Source: Psychromonas sp. MME1
Lineage (GTDB): Bacteria; Pseudomonadota; Gammaproteobacteria; Enterobacterales; Psychromonadaceae
DNA: 64,000 nucleotides
Reading direction: 5' to 3'
NCBI RefSeq assembly: GCF_041080865.1
Contig: NZ_CP160906.1
Span: forward strand, 2,232,001-2,296,000
Part shown: piece by piece, positions 1-9,919 of the stretch
Layout of the letters: every line of letters begins with the position of its first letter
Numbering within the stretch: position 1 is the stretch's first letter
Position numbers and translations under genes: made by a program
Notes under the pieces: generated by a model
The model's input: the letters and a program-made list of their open reading frames with translations, nothing else
What the model was told of the DNA's origin: nothing
Databases searched by the model: none

Positions 1-1
1 T

Positions 2-1372
2 GAATTACGCGATTTAGGCCATGATGTTACTATCATCACCCCCTTTTACGGCACTATAGAACATCGTGAAGAAGCTCAACATAGGCACTCCTTAACATTA
101 AATACCGATGCCTGTCGTCCCGATGTTAAATTTAATGTACAGTCTCTTCATTTAGATGGTATTGAAGTATTAGCCATTGATAACGCGCATTACTTTGATC
201 GCCTCGGATTATACGGAGAAGAGAATAAGGCTTACCCTGATAATGGAGAGCGTTTTGCTTTTTTTGCCCTCGCTGCGTTGCAAACTTGCGAAGCGTGTGA
301 CTATACCCCCGATATCATCCATTGTAACGATTGGCATACAGGCTTAGTCCCTTATTTACTAAAAACGCGTTACCATGATAGCTCTCGTTTTACTTTCACG
401 AAAACAGTGCTCACAACACATAACGCCTGTTATCAAGGTATTTTTGATAAGTCTCAACTTAACTTAATACCAGAAATAAGCGCTTGCATGGATGAACGAG
501 TTTTAGAGAATTATAATTATATTAATTACTTGAAAGTCGGTGTTACCTACAGCGATAAAATTAATACAGTTAGTCCTAACTATGCCAGTGAACTATTAAC
601 CGTACTTGGTTCGCATGGAATGTCAGAACATTTTATTGCTCGTATGCATGATTTTGAAGGTATACTAAATGGTTGCGATTACCTAGATTGGAACCCTCAA
701 AGCGACAATTTGATTACAGATAATTTCTCCGCAGATGATCTCACAGGCAAAGCATTATGCAAAAAATCGCTACAAAATAAAGTGGGTTTGCCTGTCAATG
801 ACAACCCGTTATTTGGGATGATATGTCGCTTAACAGATCAAAAAGGTTTTGGTTTAATAATACCAATGCTGGATCGCTTTTTAAAACATAACGTACAATT
901 GGTGATTATAGGTTCAGGCGATCCAGGGATTACAGGCCACCTAAGCGCAATCGCCAAACATTACCCCGATAAATTCAAATTTATTGATGCCTACAGTGAT
1001 AGGCTTTCACATATGATAGAAGCCGGTGCTGACTTTTTCCTCATGCCATCCATTTTTGAGCCCTGTGGTCTAAACCAACTCTACAGCTTAGCGTATGGGA
1101 CTCTTCCTATCGTGCGAGGTGTAGGTGGATTAAAAGATACCGTCATCGACTATGACCAAGATCCTGACAACGCAAATGGTTTTATGTTTCATGATATAAA
1201 CCCAAATCAACTGTTGAATTTATTACGTCGTGTATTGCTACTCTACATCGAGCACCCGGAAGAGCTACAACGTTTAAAACAACAGGCGATGCGCAGCCAT
1301 TTTTATTGGTCTGATGCCGCTAGACATTATCAACACCTTTATTACAACGCCCTTTTTTCCCATAAGATATAA
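2..1372 (+). CDS. glgA: Glycogen synthase GlgA (5' end outside window)
   Basis: Transfers glucose from ADP-glucose to the growing alpha-1,4-glucan chain in the cytoplasm (GT5 family). The reading frame is open from base 2, so the gene starts before the window and only the N-terminal catalytic loop region is missing. Visible family landmarks are the N-domain segment HCNDWHTGLVPYLLK, the acceptor/ADP-glucose motif KTVLTTHNACYQG, the mid-protein GILNGCDYLDWNP, and the C-domain EPCGLNQLYSLAYGTLPIVR with the nucleotide-sugar-binding glutamate. It ends in an ordinary TAA. The missing upstream neighbour may be glgC, but that cannot be seen. Convergent with amtB, with a hairpin terminator between them. 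Identification is secure. Confidence 0.95.
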   Translation, partial: ELRDLGHDVTIITPFYGTIEHREEAQHRHSLTLNTDACRPDVKFNVQSLHLDGIEVLAIDNAHYFDRLGLYGEENKAYPDNGERFAFFALAALQTCEACDYTPDIIHCNDWHTGLVPYLLKTRYHDSSRFTFTKTVLTTHNACYQGIFDKSQLNLIPEISACMDERVLENYNYINYLKVGVTYSDKINTVSPNYASELLTVLGSHGMSEHFIARMHDFEGILNGCDYLDWNPQSDNLITDNFSADDLTGKALCKKSLQNKVGLPVNDNPLFGMICRLTDQKGFGLIIPMLDRFLKHNVQLVIIGSGDPGITGHLSAIAKHYPDKFKFIDAYSDRLSHMIEAGADFFLMPSIFEPCGLNQLYSLAYGTLPIVRGVGGLKDTVIDYDQDPDNANGFMFHDINPNQLLNLLRRVLLLYIEHPEELQRLKQQAMRSHFYWSDAARHYQHLYYNALFSHKI

Positions 1373-1390
1373 TAGCAACTCCTATTTATT

Positions 1391-1428
1391 AAAAGAAAAA
1401 GCCCCTGACTCAAGGATAAGTCAGGGGC
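1391..1428 (-). terminator. Rho-independent terminator of glnK-amtB
   Basis: A perfect 10-bp stem (gcccctgact / agtcaggggc) with an 8-base loop lies between glgA and amtB. On the minus strand the stem is followed by a T-rich run (TTTTTCTTTT), so it mainly ends the amtB transcript. The plus side has only AAAAAG after the stem, so it would be weak for glgA. Confidence 0.85.
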
Positions 1429-1463
1429 AAAAAGTTATAACCTGTTTATTATTATTTATTTAA

Positions 1464-2681
1464 TTACTTTGTAAACTCAGGATAAGCTTCAACACCACAA
1501 TCGTGTAAATCCATACCCGTTTCTTCTTCTTCTGCGCTAACGCGGATACCCATGGTTACTTTGATAATCGCCCAAACAATCCAAGAAGCAATAAAGACAA
1601 AACCAAAGATAACTGCAGCACCATATAACTGGCTAGCAAATGATGCACCTTCATTGTTCATCGGTACAACTAACAGACCAAATAGACCACACACACCATG
1701 TACTGATAATGCACCCACTGGATCGTCTAACTTTAATTTATCAAACATTGTAATGCTATATACAACTAGGATACCTGCAACTGCACCAATGCCTGCTGAA
1801 AATAGAGGTGTTGGAGAAAGAGGATCCGCCGTAATAGCAACTAACCCAGCTAATGCACCATTTAGAATCATAGTTAAATCTGCTTTACCCCATCTTACTT
1901 TACTGACCAACATTGCTGCAATTGCGCCCGTTGCTGCTGCTGCATTGGTATTAACAAAGATAAGACCCACTGCAGTTGCATTTTCAGCATTTGACAATGC
2001 GAGTTGCGAACCACCGTTGAAACCAAACCAACCCATCCATAGAATAAGTGTACCTAATGTTGCAAGTGGCATGTTTGAACCTGGAATTGGGTGAATTGAA
2101 CCATCCTTACCAAATTTGCCTTTACGTGCACCAAGTAGGATCACGGCTGCTAATGCGGCAGCTGCACCCGCCATATGTACGATACCTGAACCAGCAAAAT
2201 CACTAAAACCAGCTTCACTTAAAAAGCCACCGCCCCATGTCCAGTAACCTTCCATTGGATAAATAAAGCCAGTTAAGAAAATAGAGAAGATTAAAAATGC
2301 CCAAAGCTTCATACGCTCAGCCACGGCACCCGATACAATTGACATCGCCGTTGCCACGAAAACCACTTGGAAGAAGAAGTCGGACTCAAGAGAATGGTCT
2401 GCATCAGCAGCCTGCGTGCCAATCAATCCACCTAATGATGGCAACCACCCACCGGCAGCGTTATCAACATACATAATGTTATAACCAACTAATAAAAACA
2501 TCGTACAAGCAATAGCATATAGCACGATATTTTTAGTTAAAATCTCAGTGGTATTTTTAGAGCGAACAAGTCCAGCTTCTAACATGGCAAATCCCGCAGC
2601 CATCCACATAACCAAGACACCCGATATTAAAAAATAAAAGGTATCAAGCGCAAATCTAAGTTCTGTTACTGTATTTTCCAT
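1464..2681 (-). CDS. amtB: Ammonium transporter AmtB
   Basis: Inner-membrane channel of the Amt/Mep/Rh family that lets NH3/NH4+ enter. At 405 residues with about 11 hydrophobic segments it has the family's normal size. Recognisable blocks include MWMAAGFAMLEAGLVRSKN in the first helices, VHMAGAAAALAA (first pore histidine region), MGWFGFNGGS, and DPVGALSVHGVCGLFG with the second pore histidine. There is no cleavable signal peptide as in E. coli AmtB; the N-terminus resembles the cyanobacterial/marine subtype. It follows glnK by about 30 bp on the same strand, the classic pairing in which GlnK plugs the channel when nitrogen is plentiful. Regulation is expected from the glnK promoter. Confidence 0.95.
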   Translation of the reverse strand: MENTVTELRFALDTFYFLISGVLVMWMAAGFAMLEAGLVRSKNTTEILTKNIVLYAIACTMFLLVGYNIMYVDNAAGGWLPSLGGLIGTQAADADHSLESDFFFQVVFVATAMSIVSGAVAERMKLWAFLIFSIFLTGFIYPMEGYWTWGGGFLSEAGFSDFAGSGIVHMAGAAAALAAVILLGARKGKFGKDGSIHPIPGSNMPLATLGTLILWMGWFGFNGGSQLALSNAENATAVGLIFVNTNAAAATGAIAAMLVSKVRWGKADLTMILNGALAGLVAITADPLSPTPLFSAGIGAVAGILVVYSITMFDKLKLDDPVGALSVHGVCGLFGLLVVPMNNEGASFASQLYGAAVIFGFVFIASWIVWAIIKVTMGIRVSAEEEETGMDLHDCGVEAYPEFTK

Positions 2682-2713
2682 AATAATTCCCTTCTTTAAA
2701 TTCTTAAACTAAA

Positions 2714-3100
<387 letters not shown>

Positions 3101-3164
3101 TCAAACATCATGGTGAACAACCCAACTGACACATAACTAAAAATTGATAACTTACGACTACAAA

Positions 3165-3180
3165 TACAAATAGCATGCCA
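3165..3180 (-). promoter_or_regulatory. Sigma-54 promoter for glnK-amtB
   Basis: The minus strand reads TGGCATGCTATTTGTA. It keeps the GG at -24 and, 10 bases later, a G(T) at -12; against TGGCACG-N4-TTGC it matches 9 of 11 fixed positions. It lies about 115 bp before the glnK ATG, implying a leader of roughly 100 nt. Sigma-54 control of glnK-amtB is established in many proteobacteria. The assignment here is from the motif only. Confidence 0.6.
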
Positions 3181-3242
3181 AAGTTAAAAACCATTAAATA
3201 ACAACAACTTAATCAAAAACAAAGGAATGCAACATCATATTT

Positions 3243-3290
3243 CGCACCATATTGAACCATCAAAAAAGAGTTATGCACCAAGTTAGTAAC
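3243..3290 (-). promoter_or_regulatory. Two NtrC-type upstream activator sites
   Basis: Two TGCACCA/CGCACCA half-sites followed by degenerate right halves (3243-3259 and 3274-3290) are 31 bp apart, about three helical turns. They lie about 90-130 bp upstream of the expected transcription start. Spacing and position match the paired NtrC enhancer layout of glnA-type promoters. Right halves are poor, so confidence is moderate. Confidence 0.45.
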
Positions 3291-3571
3291 AATTCAGCAA
3301 CAACATGCATTTGCATAATAAATAAACTTAATAAAGACAAAAAAATTTCAATGAAAACAGTTACTATATTGATACATTCGTTAATATTGTAATTGCACAA
3401 TTGCAGTGCATAGGCAAATATAGATAGATAGCATAAAATACACCGCTAAGATTATTTTAATCATGAGGAGAGGCTAAAAGATAAATCATTTAGCCTCACA
3501 CTAAAGCATCTGCTATCATCACCATTAATTTACACTTATGACATTCATATAACTATTCAAAGGTAAAACCG

Positions 3572-4729
3572 ATGAAAAAAATAGGCCTACTGTTAATCAC
3601 TTGCATATTAAGTTTTAATGCGTTCGCAGCTCCACAGGTGGTTCCAAATGCCCCCGCTATTTCTGCAAAAGCTTATTTGTTGATCGATTATGATTCAGGA
3701 AAAATACTCTCAGAAAGTAACGGTGAAGAAAGATTAGCCCCAGCAAGCTTGACTAAAATGATGACCAGTTTCATTATTGGTCAAGAGTTAAAATCAGGAA
3801 ACTTAAATCCGACAGATAAAGTAATCATCTCAGAAAAAGCATGGTCTAAAAATTTCCCAGACTCTTCAAAGATGTTTATTGAAGTGGGTAAAGAAGTTAG
3901 TGTTGAAGATCTTAATCGCGGTATTATTATACAATCTGGCAATGATGCCTGTGTTGCAATGGCTGAACATATCGCAGGAAGTGAAAGTGCTTTTGCTGAC
4001 CTAATGAACTCATGGGCAGCGCAATTAGGCATGACAAATACACATTTCGTTAATAGCCACGGTTTACATTCAGAGGACCATTATACCAGTGCTCATGATA
4101 TGGCGATACTCGCCAAAGCATTGATCGCTGACGTGCCTGATGAGTACAAAATTTACAGCGAGAAATCATTTAAGTATAACGGTATCTTACAATACAACCG
4201 CAATGGGCTTCTATGGGATAAAAGCTTAAATGTTGACGGTATAAAAACAGGTCACACCAGCGATGCAGGATATAGCTTAGTTTCTTCAGCAACGAAAGAT
4301 GGCATGCGTTTAATTAGCGTCGTCATGGGAACTAAATCTGAAGATGCACGTAAAGTTGAAAGTAAGAAATTACTTAACTGGGGATTCCGATTTTTTGAAA
4401 CATTAACGCCATATAATGCAGGAGATCAACTTGCCACTGAACGTGTTTGGATGGGGAATAGAGAGATGATCGGCTTAGGGGTTAATGTTGATACAACAAT
4501 CACATTACAAAGAGGCCAAGCTAAAAATCTTAAGGCCGATTTTGTTATAAACGATGAGTTACGTGCACCGATCCAAAAAGGGGATGTGGTTGGCCAAGTA
4601 AACTATTCCGTGGATGACGAGTCTATTGCCAGCTATAACTTAGTGGCCTTAGAGACAGTAGAAGAAGGTGGATTATTCAGTCGCCTCATTGATTACATTA
4701 AATTATTATTTATCGGTTGGTTTGGTTAA
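3572..4729 (+). CDS. dacA: D-alanyl-D-alanine carboxypeptidase (PBP5/6 family)
   Basis: Trims the terminal D-Ala from peptidoglycan pentapeptides in the periplasm. A typical signal peptide (about residues 1-19, ending AFA-A) is followed by the three penicillin-binding motifs: S59-L-T-K62, SGN at 122-124 and KTG at 225-227. The C-terminal all-beta domain ends in an amphipathic anchor (GLFSRLIDYIKLLFIGWF) that holds PBP5-type enzymes on the inner membrane. Length 385 residues is normal. It heads the conserved dacA-ybeD-lipB-lipA order, but a terminator-like hairpin separates it from ybeD. Confidence 0.95.
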   Translation: MKKIGLLLITCILSFNAFAAPQVVPNAPAISAKAYLLIDYDSGKILSESNGEERLAPASLTKMMTSFIIGQELKSGNLNPTDKVIISEKAWSKNFPDSSKMFIEVGKEVSVEDLNRGIIIQSGNDACVAMAEHIAGSESAFADLMNSWAAQLGMTNTHFVNSHGLHSEDHYTSAHDMAILAKALIADVPDEYKIYSEKSFKYNGILQYNRNGLLWDKSLNVDGIKTGHTSDAGYSLVSSATKDGMRLISVVMGTKSEDARKVESKKLLNWGFRFFETLTPYNAGDQLATERVWMGNREMIGLGVNVDTTITLQRGQAKNLKADFVINDELRAPIQKGDVVGQVNYSVDDESIASYNLVALETVEEGGLFSRLIDYIKLLFIGWFG

Positions 4730-4751
4730 TAGTAACTTTCACCATTCATAC

Positions 4752-4791
4752 AGAAAATGGGGCGATACACCTCATTTTCTTTTTTATTTTT
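4752..4791 (+). terminator. Terminator or attenuator after dacA
   Basis: Stem AGAAAATGGGG paired with a CCTCATTTTCT arm (one G-U pair), followed directly by TTTTTTATTTTT. It ends 10 bases before the ybeD start codon, so it could end the dacA transcript or partly attenuate read-through into ybeD-lipBA. Confidence 0.65.
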
Positions 4792-4801
4792 GGAGGTGCC
4801 A

Positions 4802-5071
4802 ATGGCATTAAATACCAATTTCGACCAACTATTAGAATTTCCATGTAGTTTAGCGTTTAAAGTTATGGGAGTCGCAGATCCTAAATTAATCGATGATGTC
4901 GTGACTGTATTGCAAAAACACGCACCGGGCGACTATTCTCCACGTGTCACCCCAAGCTCAAAGGGTAATTATCACGCATTAAGTATCCCGGTTATCGTGA
5001 CAAGCAAAGAACATATTGAAACGATTTATACTGAATTAAATAGCCTTGAACTGGTTCGTTACATTCTTTAA
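4802..5071 (+). CDS. ybeD: YbeD family (DUF493) protein
   Basis: Small ACT-like cytoplasmic protein of unknown biochemical role, always near dacA and lipB in enteric and marine gammaproteobacteria. I start at the ATG at 4802 ([15 protein letters not shown]) because a strong TGGAGG site lies 6 bases upstream. An upstream extension from 4757 would run through the terminator stem. That gives 89 residues, close to the 87 of E. coli YbeD. The blocks [11 protein letters not shown] and [12 protein letters not shown] are characteristic. Confidence 0.9.
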   Translation: MALNTNFDQLLEFPCSLAFKVMGVADPKLIDDVVTVLQKHAPGDYSPRVTPSSKGNYHALSIPVIVTSKEHIETIYTELNSLELVRYIL

Positions 5072-5086
5072 TCTGCGTGCTATAAA

Positions 5087-5728
5087 ATGACTGATATCAA
5101 TCAACAACTTTGCGTTCGCTATCTAGGTTTACAGCCATATCAAAAAATATGGCAAGCAATGAGTGAGTTTACAGAGCAACGTGATAAAAACAGCATAGAT
5201 GAGATATGGCTAGTAGAACACCCCCCCGTATTTACTCAAGGAAGAGCGGGTAAAGCGGAGCACCTATTAAAAGAAACTAACATTCCCATTGTAGAAAGCG
5301 ACCGAGGGGGGCAAGTAACCTATCATGGCCCAGGGCAACTCATCGCCTACTTGCTCATTGATATTCGCCGCAAAGCATTTAATATTCGCACATTAGTATC
5401 GGGGATTGAACAAAGCATTATTGATTTATTAGCTGATTACCATGTGTTAGCAGAGGCAAAACCCGATGCGCCAGGTGTTTACGTTAAAGGAAAAAAAATT
5501 GCCTCGCTTGGATTAAAAATTCGTAAAGGCTGTTCTTTTCATGGTTTAGCATTAAACATCGATATGGATCTATCCCCTTTTCTTGCAATAAACCCCTGCG
5601 GATATGCCGGGCTAGAGATGACACAATGTTGCAATGAAGGAATAATGCTAGGTGTAGATAAGTTAGCCCCACTGCTTCTTGATAAATTAACCACACAATT
5701 AAACTATTCACAGATAGAGAGTTTTTGA
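5087..5728 (+). CDS. lipB: Octanoyltransferase LipB
   Basis: Moves octanoyl from acyl carrier protein to lipoyl domains, the first step of lipoate synthesis. The signature [12 protein letters not shown] is at residues 73-84. The catalytic Lys is in KGKKIASLG (about 137) and the catalytic Cys171 is in [12 protein letters not shown]. The 213-residue length is normal. Its TGA overlaps the lipA ATG by one base (TGATG), so the two are translationally coupled and supply consecutive steps. Confidence 0.96.
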   Translation: MTDINQQLCVRYLGLQPYQKIWQAMSEFTEQRDKNSIDEIWLVEHPPVFTQGRAGKAEHLLKETNIPIVESDRGGQVTYHGPGQLIAYLLIDIRRKAFNIRTLVSGIEQSIIDLLADYHVLAEAKPDAPGVYVKGKKIASLGLKIRKGCSFHGLALNIDMDLSPFLAINPCGYAGLEMTQCCNEGIMLGVDKLAPLLLDKLTTQLNYSQIESF

Positions 5729-6696
5729 TGAGCAATAAACCAAGCCAGTTAACCCCAGGAAAAAAACTACGTGATGCCGATAAGCTTTCTCATATCCCAA
5801 TCAAAGTGATTCCTACGGATAGTCGCACTGCATTGAAAAAGCCCTCATGGATGAAAATCAAACTCAAATCAGATAATAGCCGAGTTAATGAGATCAAAGC
5901 AGCGCTACGAAAAAACAAACTCCATTCTGTTTGTGAAGAAGCATCCTGCCCTAACCTAAATGAGTGTTTTAATCACGGTACAGCGACGTTTATGATCCTC
6001 GGTGATATTTGTACAAGACGCTGCCCATTCTGCGATGTTGGTCATGGCAAACCGCTTGCCGTTGATACCGAAGAACCCAAGAAACTGGCTGAAACCATTC
6101 GTGATATGAAGCTTAAATATGTGGTTATCACCTCCGTAGATAGGGATGATCTGCGTGATGGAGGGGCACAACATTTTGCCGACTGTATTCGCGAGATTCG
6201 CCTGCTTAATCCTGAAATAAAAATTGAAATTCTCGTTCCTGATTTTAAAGGGCGCATGGATAAAGCATTAGCTTGCTTTGAGAAAGATGTACCAGATGTG
6301 TTTAATCATAATCTAGAAACCGCACCACATTTATATCAACAAGTGCGTCCTGGTGCTGATTACAAATGGTCATTGACCTTACTGCAAAAATTTAAAGAGC
6401 AGCATCCAGAGATCCCAACTAAATCGGGGTTAATGATGGGGTTAGGCGAGAGCAATGCAGATATTGAACAAGTAATAACGGATCTGAGTAACCATGGCGT
6501 CACCATGTTGACTTTGGGACAATATTTACAACCAAGCCCTCATCACCTCGCTGTTGAACGCTATGTACCGCCAGCGGAATTTGATGAATTGGGCGAAAAA
6601 GCCAAAGCGATCGGATTCACTCATGCTGCATGCGGCCCCTTTGTTAGATCCTCTTACCATGCAGACTTGCAAGCAGCAGGCAAAGAAGTTAAATAA
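5728..6696 (+). CDS. lipA: Lipoyl synthase LipA
   Basis: Radical-SAM enzyme that inserts two sulfurs into the octanoyl chain made available by LipB. Both Fe-S sites are visible: the auxiliary cluster cysteines C69, C74 and C80 ([12 protein letters not shown]) and the SAM cluster C95, C99, C102 (CTRRCPFC). The conserved serine ligand is in RSSYHA near the C-terminus. I use the ATG at 5728; an in-frame TTG one codon earlier is less likely given the TGATG coupling to lipB. About 322 residues, as in E. coli. Confidence 0.97.
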   Translation: MSNKPSQLTPGKKLRDADKLSHIPIKVIPTDSRTALKKPSWMKIKLKSDNSRVNEIKAALRKNKLHSVCEEASCPNLNECFNHGTATFMILGDICTRRCPFCDVGHGKPLAVDTEEPKKLAETIRDMKLKYVVITSVDRDDLRDGGAQHFADCIREIRLLNPEIKIEILVPDFKGRMDKALACFEKDVPDVFNHNLETAPHLYQQVRPGADYKWSLTLLQKFKEQHPEIPTKSGLMMGLGESNADIEQVITDLSNHGVTMLTLGQYLQPSPHHLAVERYVPPAEFDELGEKAKAIGFTHAACGPFVRSSYHADLQAAGKEVK

Positions 6697-6726
6697 TCGC
6701 GACTTAAAAATAGTGGCTTTAAAATA

Positions 6727-6754
6727 AAAAATCCCCTTAGCTAAGGGGATTTTT
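6727..6754. terminator. Bidirectional terminator between lipA and nhaC
   Basis: Fully symmetrical hairpin (AAAATCCCCTTAG and its complement) with A/T tails on both sides. It can end lipA on the plus strand and the antiporter gene on the minus strand. Confidence 0.88.
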
Positions 6755-6771
6755 TATGCATAGCAATAAAC

Positions 6772-8343
6772 CTATTTTTTGGCAACAACCTTCATTACTA
6801 GAATAGTCACAGCAAACATAGCAAAGCATGCCATTAGTGAATAAAAAATTGACCCCGTAAAACCGATAATAGTAAAGCCAAGCGCAGAGATTAATGCCGT
6901 TACTAACGCATAGGGTAATTGCGTCGCCACGTGATCAATATGCTGACAACGCGCCCCTGTGGATGACAAAATTGTCGTATCGGAGATCGGTGAACAGTGA
7001 TCACCAAAAACAGAGCCAGCTAATACCGCACTTAACATCGGTAGCATTAAGGTTAAATCCGTTGACCCCGCTAAGTCGCCAGCTATCGGCAGCATGATAC
7101 CAAACGTCCCCCATGATGTGCCCGTTGAAAATGCCATTAAGCCCGACAAGACAAACAGAATAACAGGTAACCAATGTAGGCCAATATTCCCTTGTACAAG
7201 ACTTGATAAGTACGCACCAGTTTTCATATCGCCAATCACTGCACCAATCGACCAAGCAAAGAACAGAATAATAATCGCACCAAACATCGATTTAGCGCCA
7301 ATCCAAGCCGCAAAAGCAATCTCTTTTAGTGGCAACTTCTGCTTAAAAGTCGTTGTTAGGGTAATGAGTAAACCAACTAGACCACCATATATTAATGAAG
7401 AGCCGACATCGGTATTCTCAAAGGCGCCCAACACAGAAAATGGTAAAGGTATTTCTTTTTCGGCGAGAGATTGGCCACCAGAATAGAGCATAAAAAACAG
7501 GGTGCCGGCAATCAACGCTAAAATAGGATAGATGAGATCGCTTACTTTACCTTTTTCACTTTCCGCAATACCGAGCTCATCATGAAGATTAGCTGCATTT
7601 TTATCCCCAGCATGCTTAGCGCCACTTTTTTCAGCTTCAATTTCATGCTCTTTCATCAGGCCAATATCAAGCTTAAAATAGATAACTGCAAACACCATTA
7701 ATAGTGTAAAAACAGCATAAAAATTCATTGGAATGAGGGCGATATAAGCACCCAATGGTGAATATTCTGTCATCCCATGAGCCACTAAAATACCACTGAT
7801 AATAGTCATGATATATGCCCCCCAACTTGAAACAGGCATCAAAATACACATCGGTGCGGCAGTCGAATCAAGTATATAAGCAAGTTTTGCTCGTGATACA
7901 TTAAATCTATCGGTCACCGGACGAGAAATCGAGCCAACGGCGAGACTGTTAAAATAATCATCGATAAAGATAAATACCCCTAAAAATGCAGCCAAGAATG
8001 AAGCACCACGCTTATCTTTAATATGATCTAACGCCCAATCAGCAAAAGCGCGAGTACCACCTGAGAGCGTTAATAACGCGGTCATCATGCCAAGTAGGAG
8101 TAAAAAGCCAACAATACTCATATTCCAGCTGTTGATTCCTCCCTCTTCAATGACCACACCTTTGACGGTATTGAATAAATAAGTGCCGGCATTAGCTAAT
8201 GAAAAATCTGCCAATAGCAAAGCACCTAAAACGATACCTACACCTAATGATACTAATACCCTACGTGTAATAACGGCTAAGCCTAATGCAATAAGAGCTG
8301 GCAAAATAGCTAGCGGTGATGTAGTAAAGTCTATCAATGTCAT
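6772..8343 (-). CDS. Na+/H+ antiporter, NhaC family
   Basis: Multi-pass inner-membrane protein (523 residues, about 12 hydrophobic segments) of the NhaC group, which exchanges sodium for protons and in some marine bacteria includes the Tet(35) efflux proteins. Family blocks include FIDDYFNSLAVGSISRPVTD, DSTAAPMCILMPVSSWGAY, FSTGTSWGTFGIMLPIA and GDHCSPISDTTILSSTGA. A charged cytoplasmic loop (about residues 230-265) interrupts the membrane segments. The substrate cannot be fixed from sequence; sodium is the family default. It lies downstream of gltBD on the same strand, behind a probable terminator, so it is likely a separate unit. Confidence 0.85.
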   Translation of the reverse strand: MTLIDFTTSPLAILPALIALGLAVITRRVLVSLGVGIVLGALLLADFSLANAGTYLFNTVKGVVIEEGGINSWNMSIVGFLLLLGMMTALLTLSGGTRAFADWALDHIKDKRGASFLAAFLGVFIFIDDYFNSLAVGSISRPVTDRFNVSRAKLAYILDSTAAPMCILMPVSSWGAYIMTIISGILVAHGMTEYSPLGAYIALIPMNFYAVFTLLMVFAVIYFKLDIGLMKEHEIEAEKSGAKHAGDKNAANLHDELGIAESEKGKVSDLIYPILALIAGTLFFMLYSGGQSLAEKEIPLPFSVLGAFENTDVGSSLIYGGLVGLLITLTTTFKQKLPLKEIAFAAWIGAKSMFGAIIILFFAWSIGAVIGDMKTGAYLSSLVQGNIGLHWLPVILFVLSGLMAFSTGTSWGTFGIMLPIAGDLAGSTDLTLMLPMLSAVLAGSVFGDHCSPISDTTILSSTGARCQHIDHVATQLPYALVTALISALGFTIIGFTGSIFYSLMACFAMFAVTILVMKVVAKK

Positions 8344-8359
8344 TTATTTTTTTACCTTT

Positions 8360-8400
8360 AAAAAAGAAAAGCCCCGATTCTTTTTATAAATCGAGGCTTA
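8360..8400 (-). terminator. Terminator downstream of gltD
   Basis: An 11-bp stem with one C/A mismatch (AAGCCTCGATT against AATCGGGGCTT on the minus strand), followed on that strand by TTTTCTTTTTT. It separates gltBD from the antiporter gene. Confidence 0.75.
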
Positions 8401-8449
8401 GCACAAAATAAACTGTAAAAACAAATAATTACAGCTTAAAACTGATTCA

Positions 8450-9919
8450 CTAATCAATAAGCATTAAAGAATCATTAATTGCTTCTAAATTTGTATTACC
8501 CATTAAGTAAGCATCAATGGCACGAGAAGCTTCACGACCTTCGTTAATACAACGCACAATTAATGACTGGCCTGTGCGCATATCACCAGCAGCAAAGATA
8601 CCTTCTTGAGTCGTCTGATAATCGTTAGTTTTAACATTACCGCGCTCATCAAGTCCAATCGCTAACTGAGCTAACACACCCGTTGGTTCTGGGTGTAAAA
8701 AGCCCATTGCCAAGAATGCTTTAGTACAAGGTATTGAACGAACGCTCCCTTCAATCTCTTTAAAGTTAGGACGTTGACCTGGTTGTGCCTCTTCCCACTC
8801 AATATCAGCAATCACAAGCTCTTTAACCTGGCCATTTTCATCACCGATGAACTCTTTTGTTAGGATTGACCAATGACGATCCACCCCTTCCTCATGAGAC
8901 GTTGATGTTTTCAAAATCATTGGATATGAAGGCCATGGCATATTCACTGTGCGCTTCTCAGGTGGTACTGGCATAATTTCCACCTGCGTAACAGATGCTG
9001 CACCATGACGATTAGAGGTACCAACACAGTCAGAGCCCGTATCACCACCACCGATCACAACTACATGATCATCAGCAGCATGAATCTCTTCAGTTTTAAG
9101 ATCCATTGCATTTGCACGACGGTTATTTTGCCCTAAAAACTCCATGGCAAAATGGACGCCTTTTAAATCACGCCCCGGGATAGGCAGATCACGCGGCACC
9201 GTTGAACCACCGGTAAGTAGTACAACATCAAACTGTTTACGCAGCTCTCTGGCATCGAAATCAACACCAATATGCGCATTAACGACCATTTTGATACCAG
9301 CAGCTTCCATTACCGCAATTTTACGGTCAATCACGTCCATACCCAATTTAAAATCAGGGATACCAAAACGTAATAGGCCACCTACTTTTTCATCACGCTC
9401 ATAAACGGTTACCGTATGGCCTGCACTGTTTAGTTGCTCTGCAGCAGCAAGGCCTGCTGGGCCACTACCGATGATAGCGACAGTTTTACCTGTACGAGCT
9501 GTCGGGATTTTAGGCTTAACATAGCCCTTCTCGTAGGCTTTTTCTACGATAGTCTTCTCTATGTTACAGATGGTAATCGGATCTTGATTAATGCCGAGCA
9601 CACAGGATGATTCACAAGGTGCAGGGCAAACACGCCCAGTAAACTCTGGAAAATTATTTGTGGAGCTTAGGATATCCCATGCTTCTAGCCAACTTTCACG
9701 ATACACTGCATCATTAAACTCAGGAATAATGTTACCAATAGGGCAGCCACTATGGCAGAACGGTACACCACAATCCATACAGCGAGATGCTTGGTCATTA
9801 ATTTTTGTACCAAACTCGTCGTTTAATACGAACTCTTTATTATTTTTTAGACGCTCTTGTACTGGCAATTTGCCCGGTAATTCACGACCTAATTCTAAAA
9901 AACCTGTAGGTTTACCCAT
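8450..9919 (-). CDS. gltD: Glutamate synthase (NADPH) small subunit GltD
   Basis: Flavoprotein subunit that takes electrons from NADPH and passes them to GltB. Cys-rich N-terminal motifs for 4Fe-4S clusters are present (CMDCGVPFCHSGCPIGN from about residue 47, and CPAPCESSCVLGI). The FAD-binding GSGPAGLAAAEQL and NADPH-binding VVIGGGDTGSDCVG follow, and the C-terminal GDMRTGQSLIV closes the FAD site. 489 residues, somewhat longer than the 472 of E. coli. Its start codon overlaps the gltB stop by one base, so the subunits are co-translated. Confidence 0.95.
   Translation of the reverse strand: MGKPTGFLELGRELPGKLPVQERLKNNKEFVLNDEFGTKINDQASRCMDCGVPFCHSGCPIGNIIPEFNDAVYRESWLEAWDILSSTNNFPEFTGRVCPAPCESSCVLGINQDPITICNIEKTIVEKAYEKGYVKPKIPTARTGKTVAIIGSGPAGLAAAEQLNSAGHTVTVYERDEKVGGLLRFGIPDFKLGMDVIDRKIAVMEAAGIKMVVNAHIGVDFDARELRKQFDVVLLTGGSTVPRDLPIPGRDLKGVHFAMEFLGQNNRRANAMDLKTEEIHAADDHVVVIGGGDTGSDCVGTSNRHGAASVTQVEIMPVPPEKRTVNMPWPSYPMILKTSTSHEEGVDRHWSILTKEFIGDENGQVKELVIADIEWEEAQPGQRPNFKEIEGSVRSIPCTKAFLAMGFLHPEPTGVLAQLAIGLDERGNVKTNDYQTTQEGIFAAGDMRTGQSLIVRCINEGREASRAIDAYLMGNTNLEAINDSLMLID

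Noticed and set aside
1552-2094. Long plus-strand frames opposite amtB, nhaC, gltD, abgT and pyrG
   Set aside because: They lie entirely inside well-identified genes on the other strand and have no recognisable protein character.
3241-3262. Alternative sigma-54 promoter on the minus strand (TGGTGCG...TTGCA)
   Set aside because: Spacing between the GG and GC is 16 rather than 10 bases.
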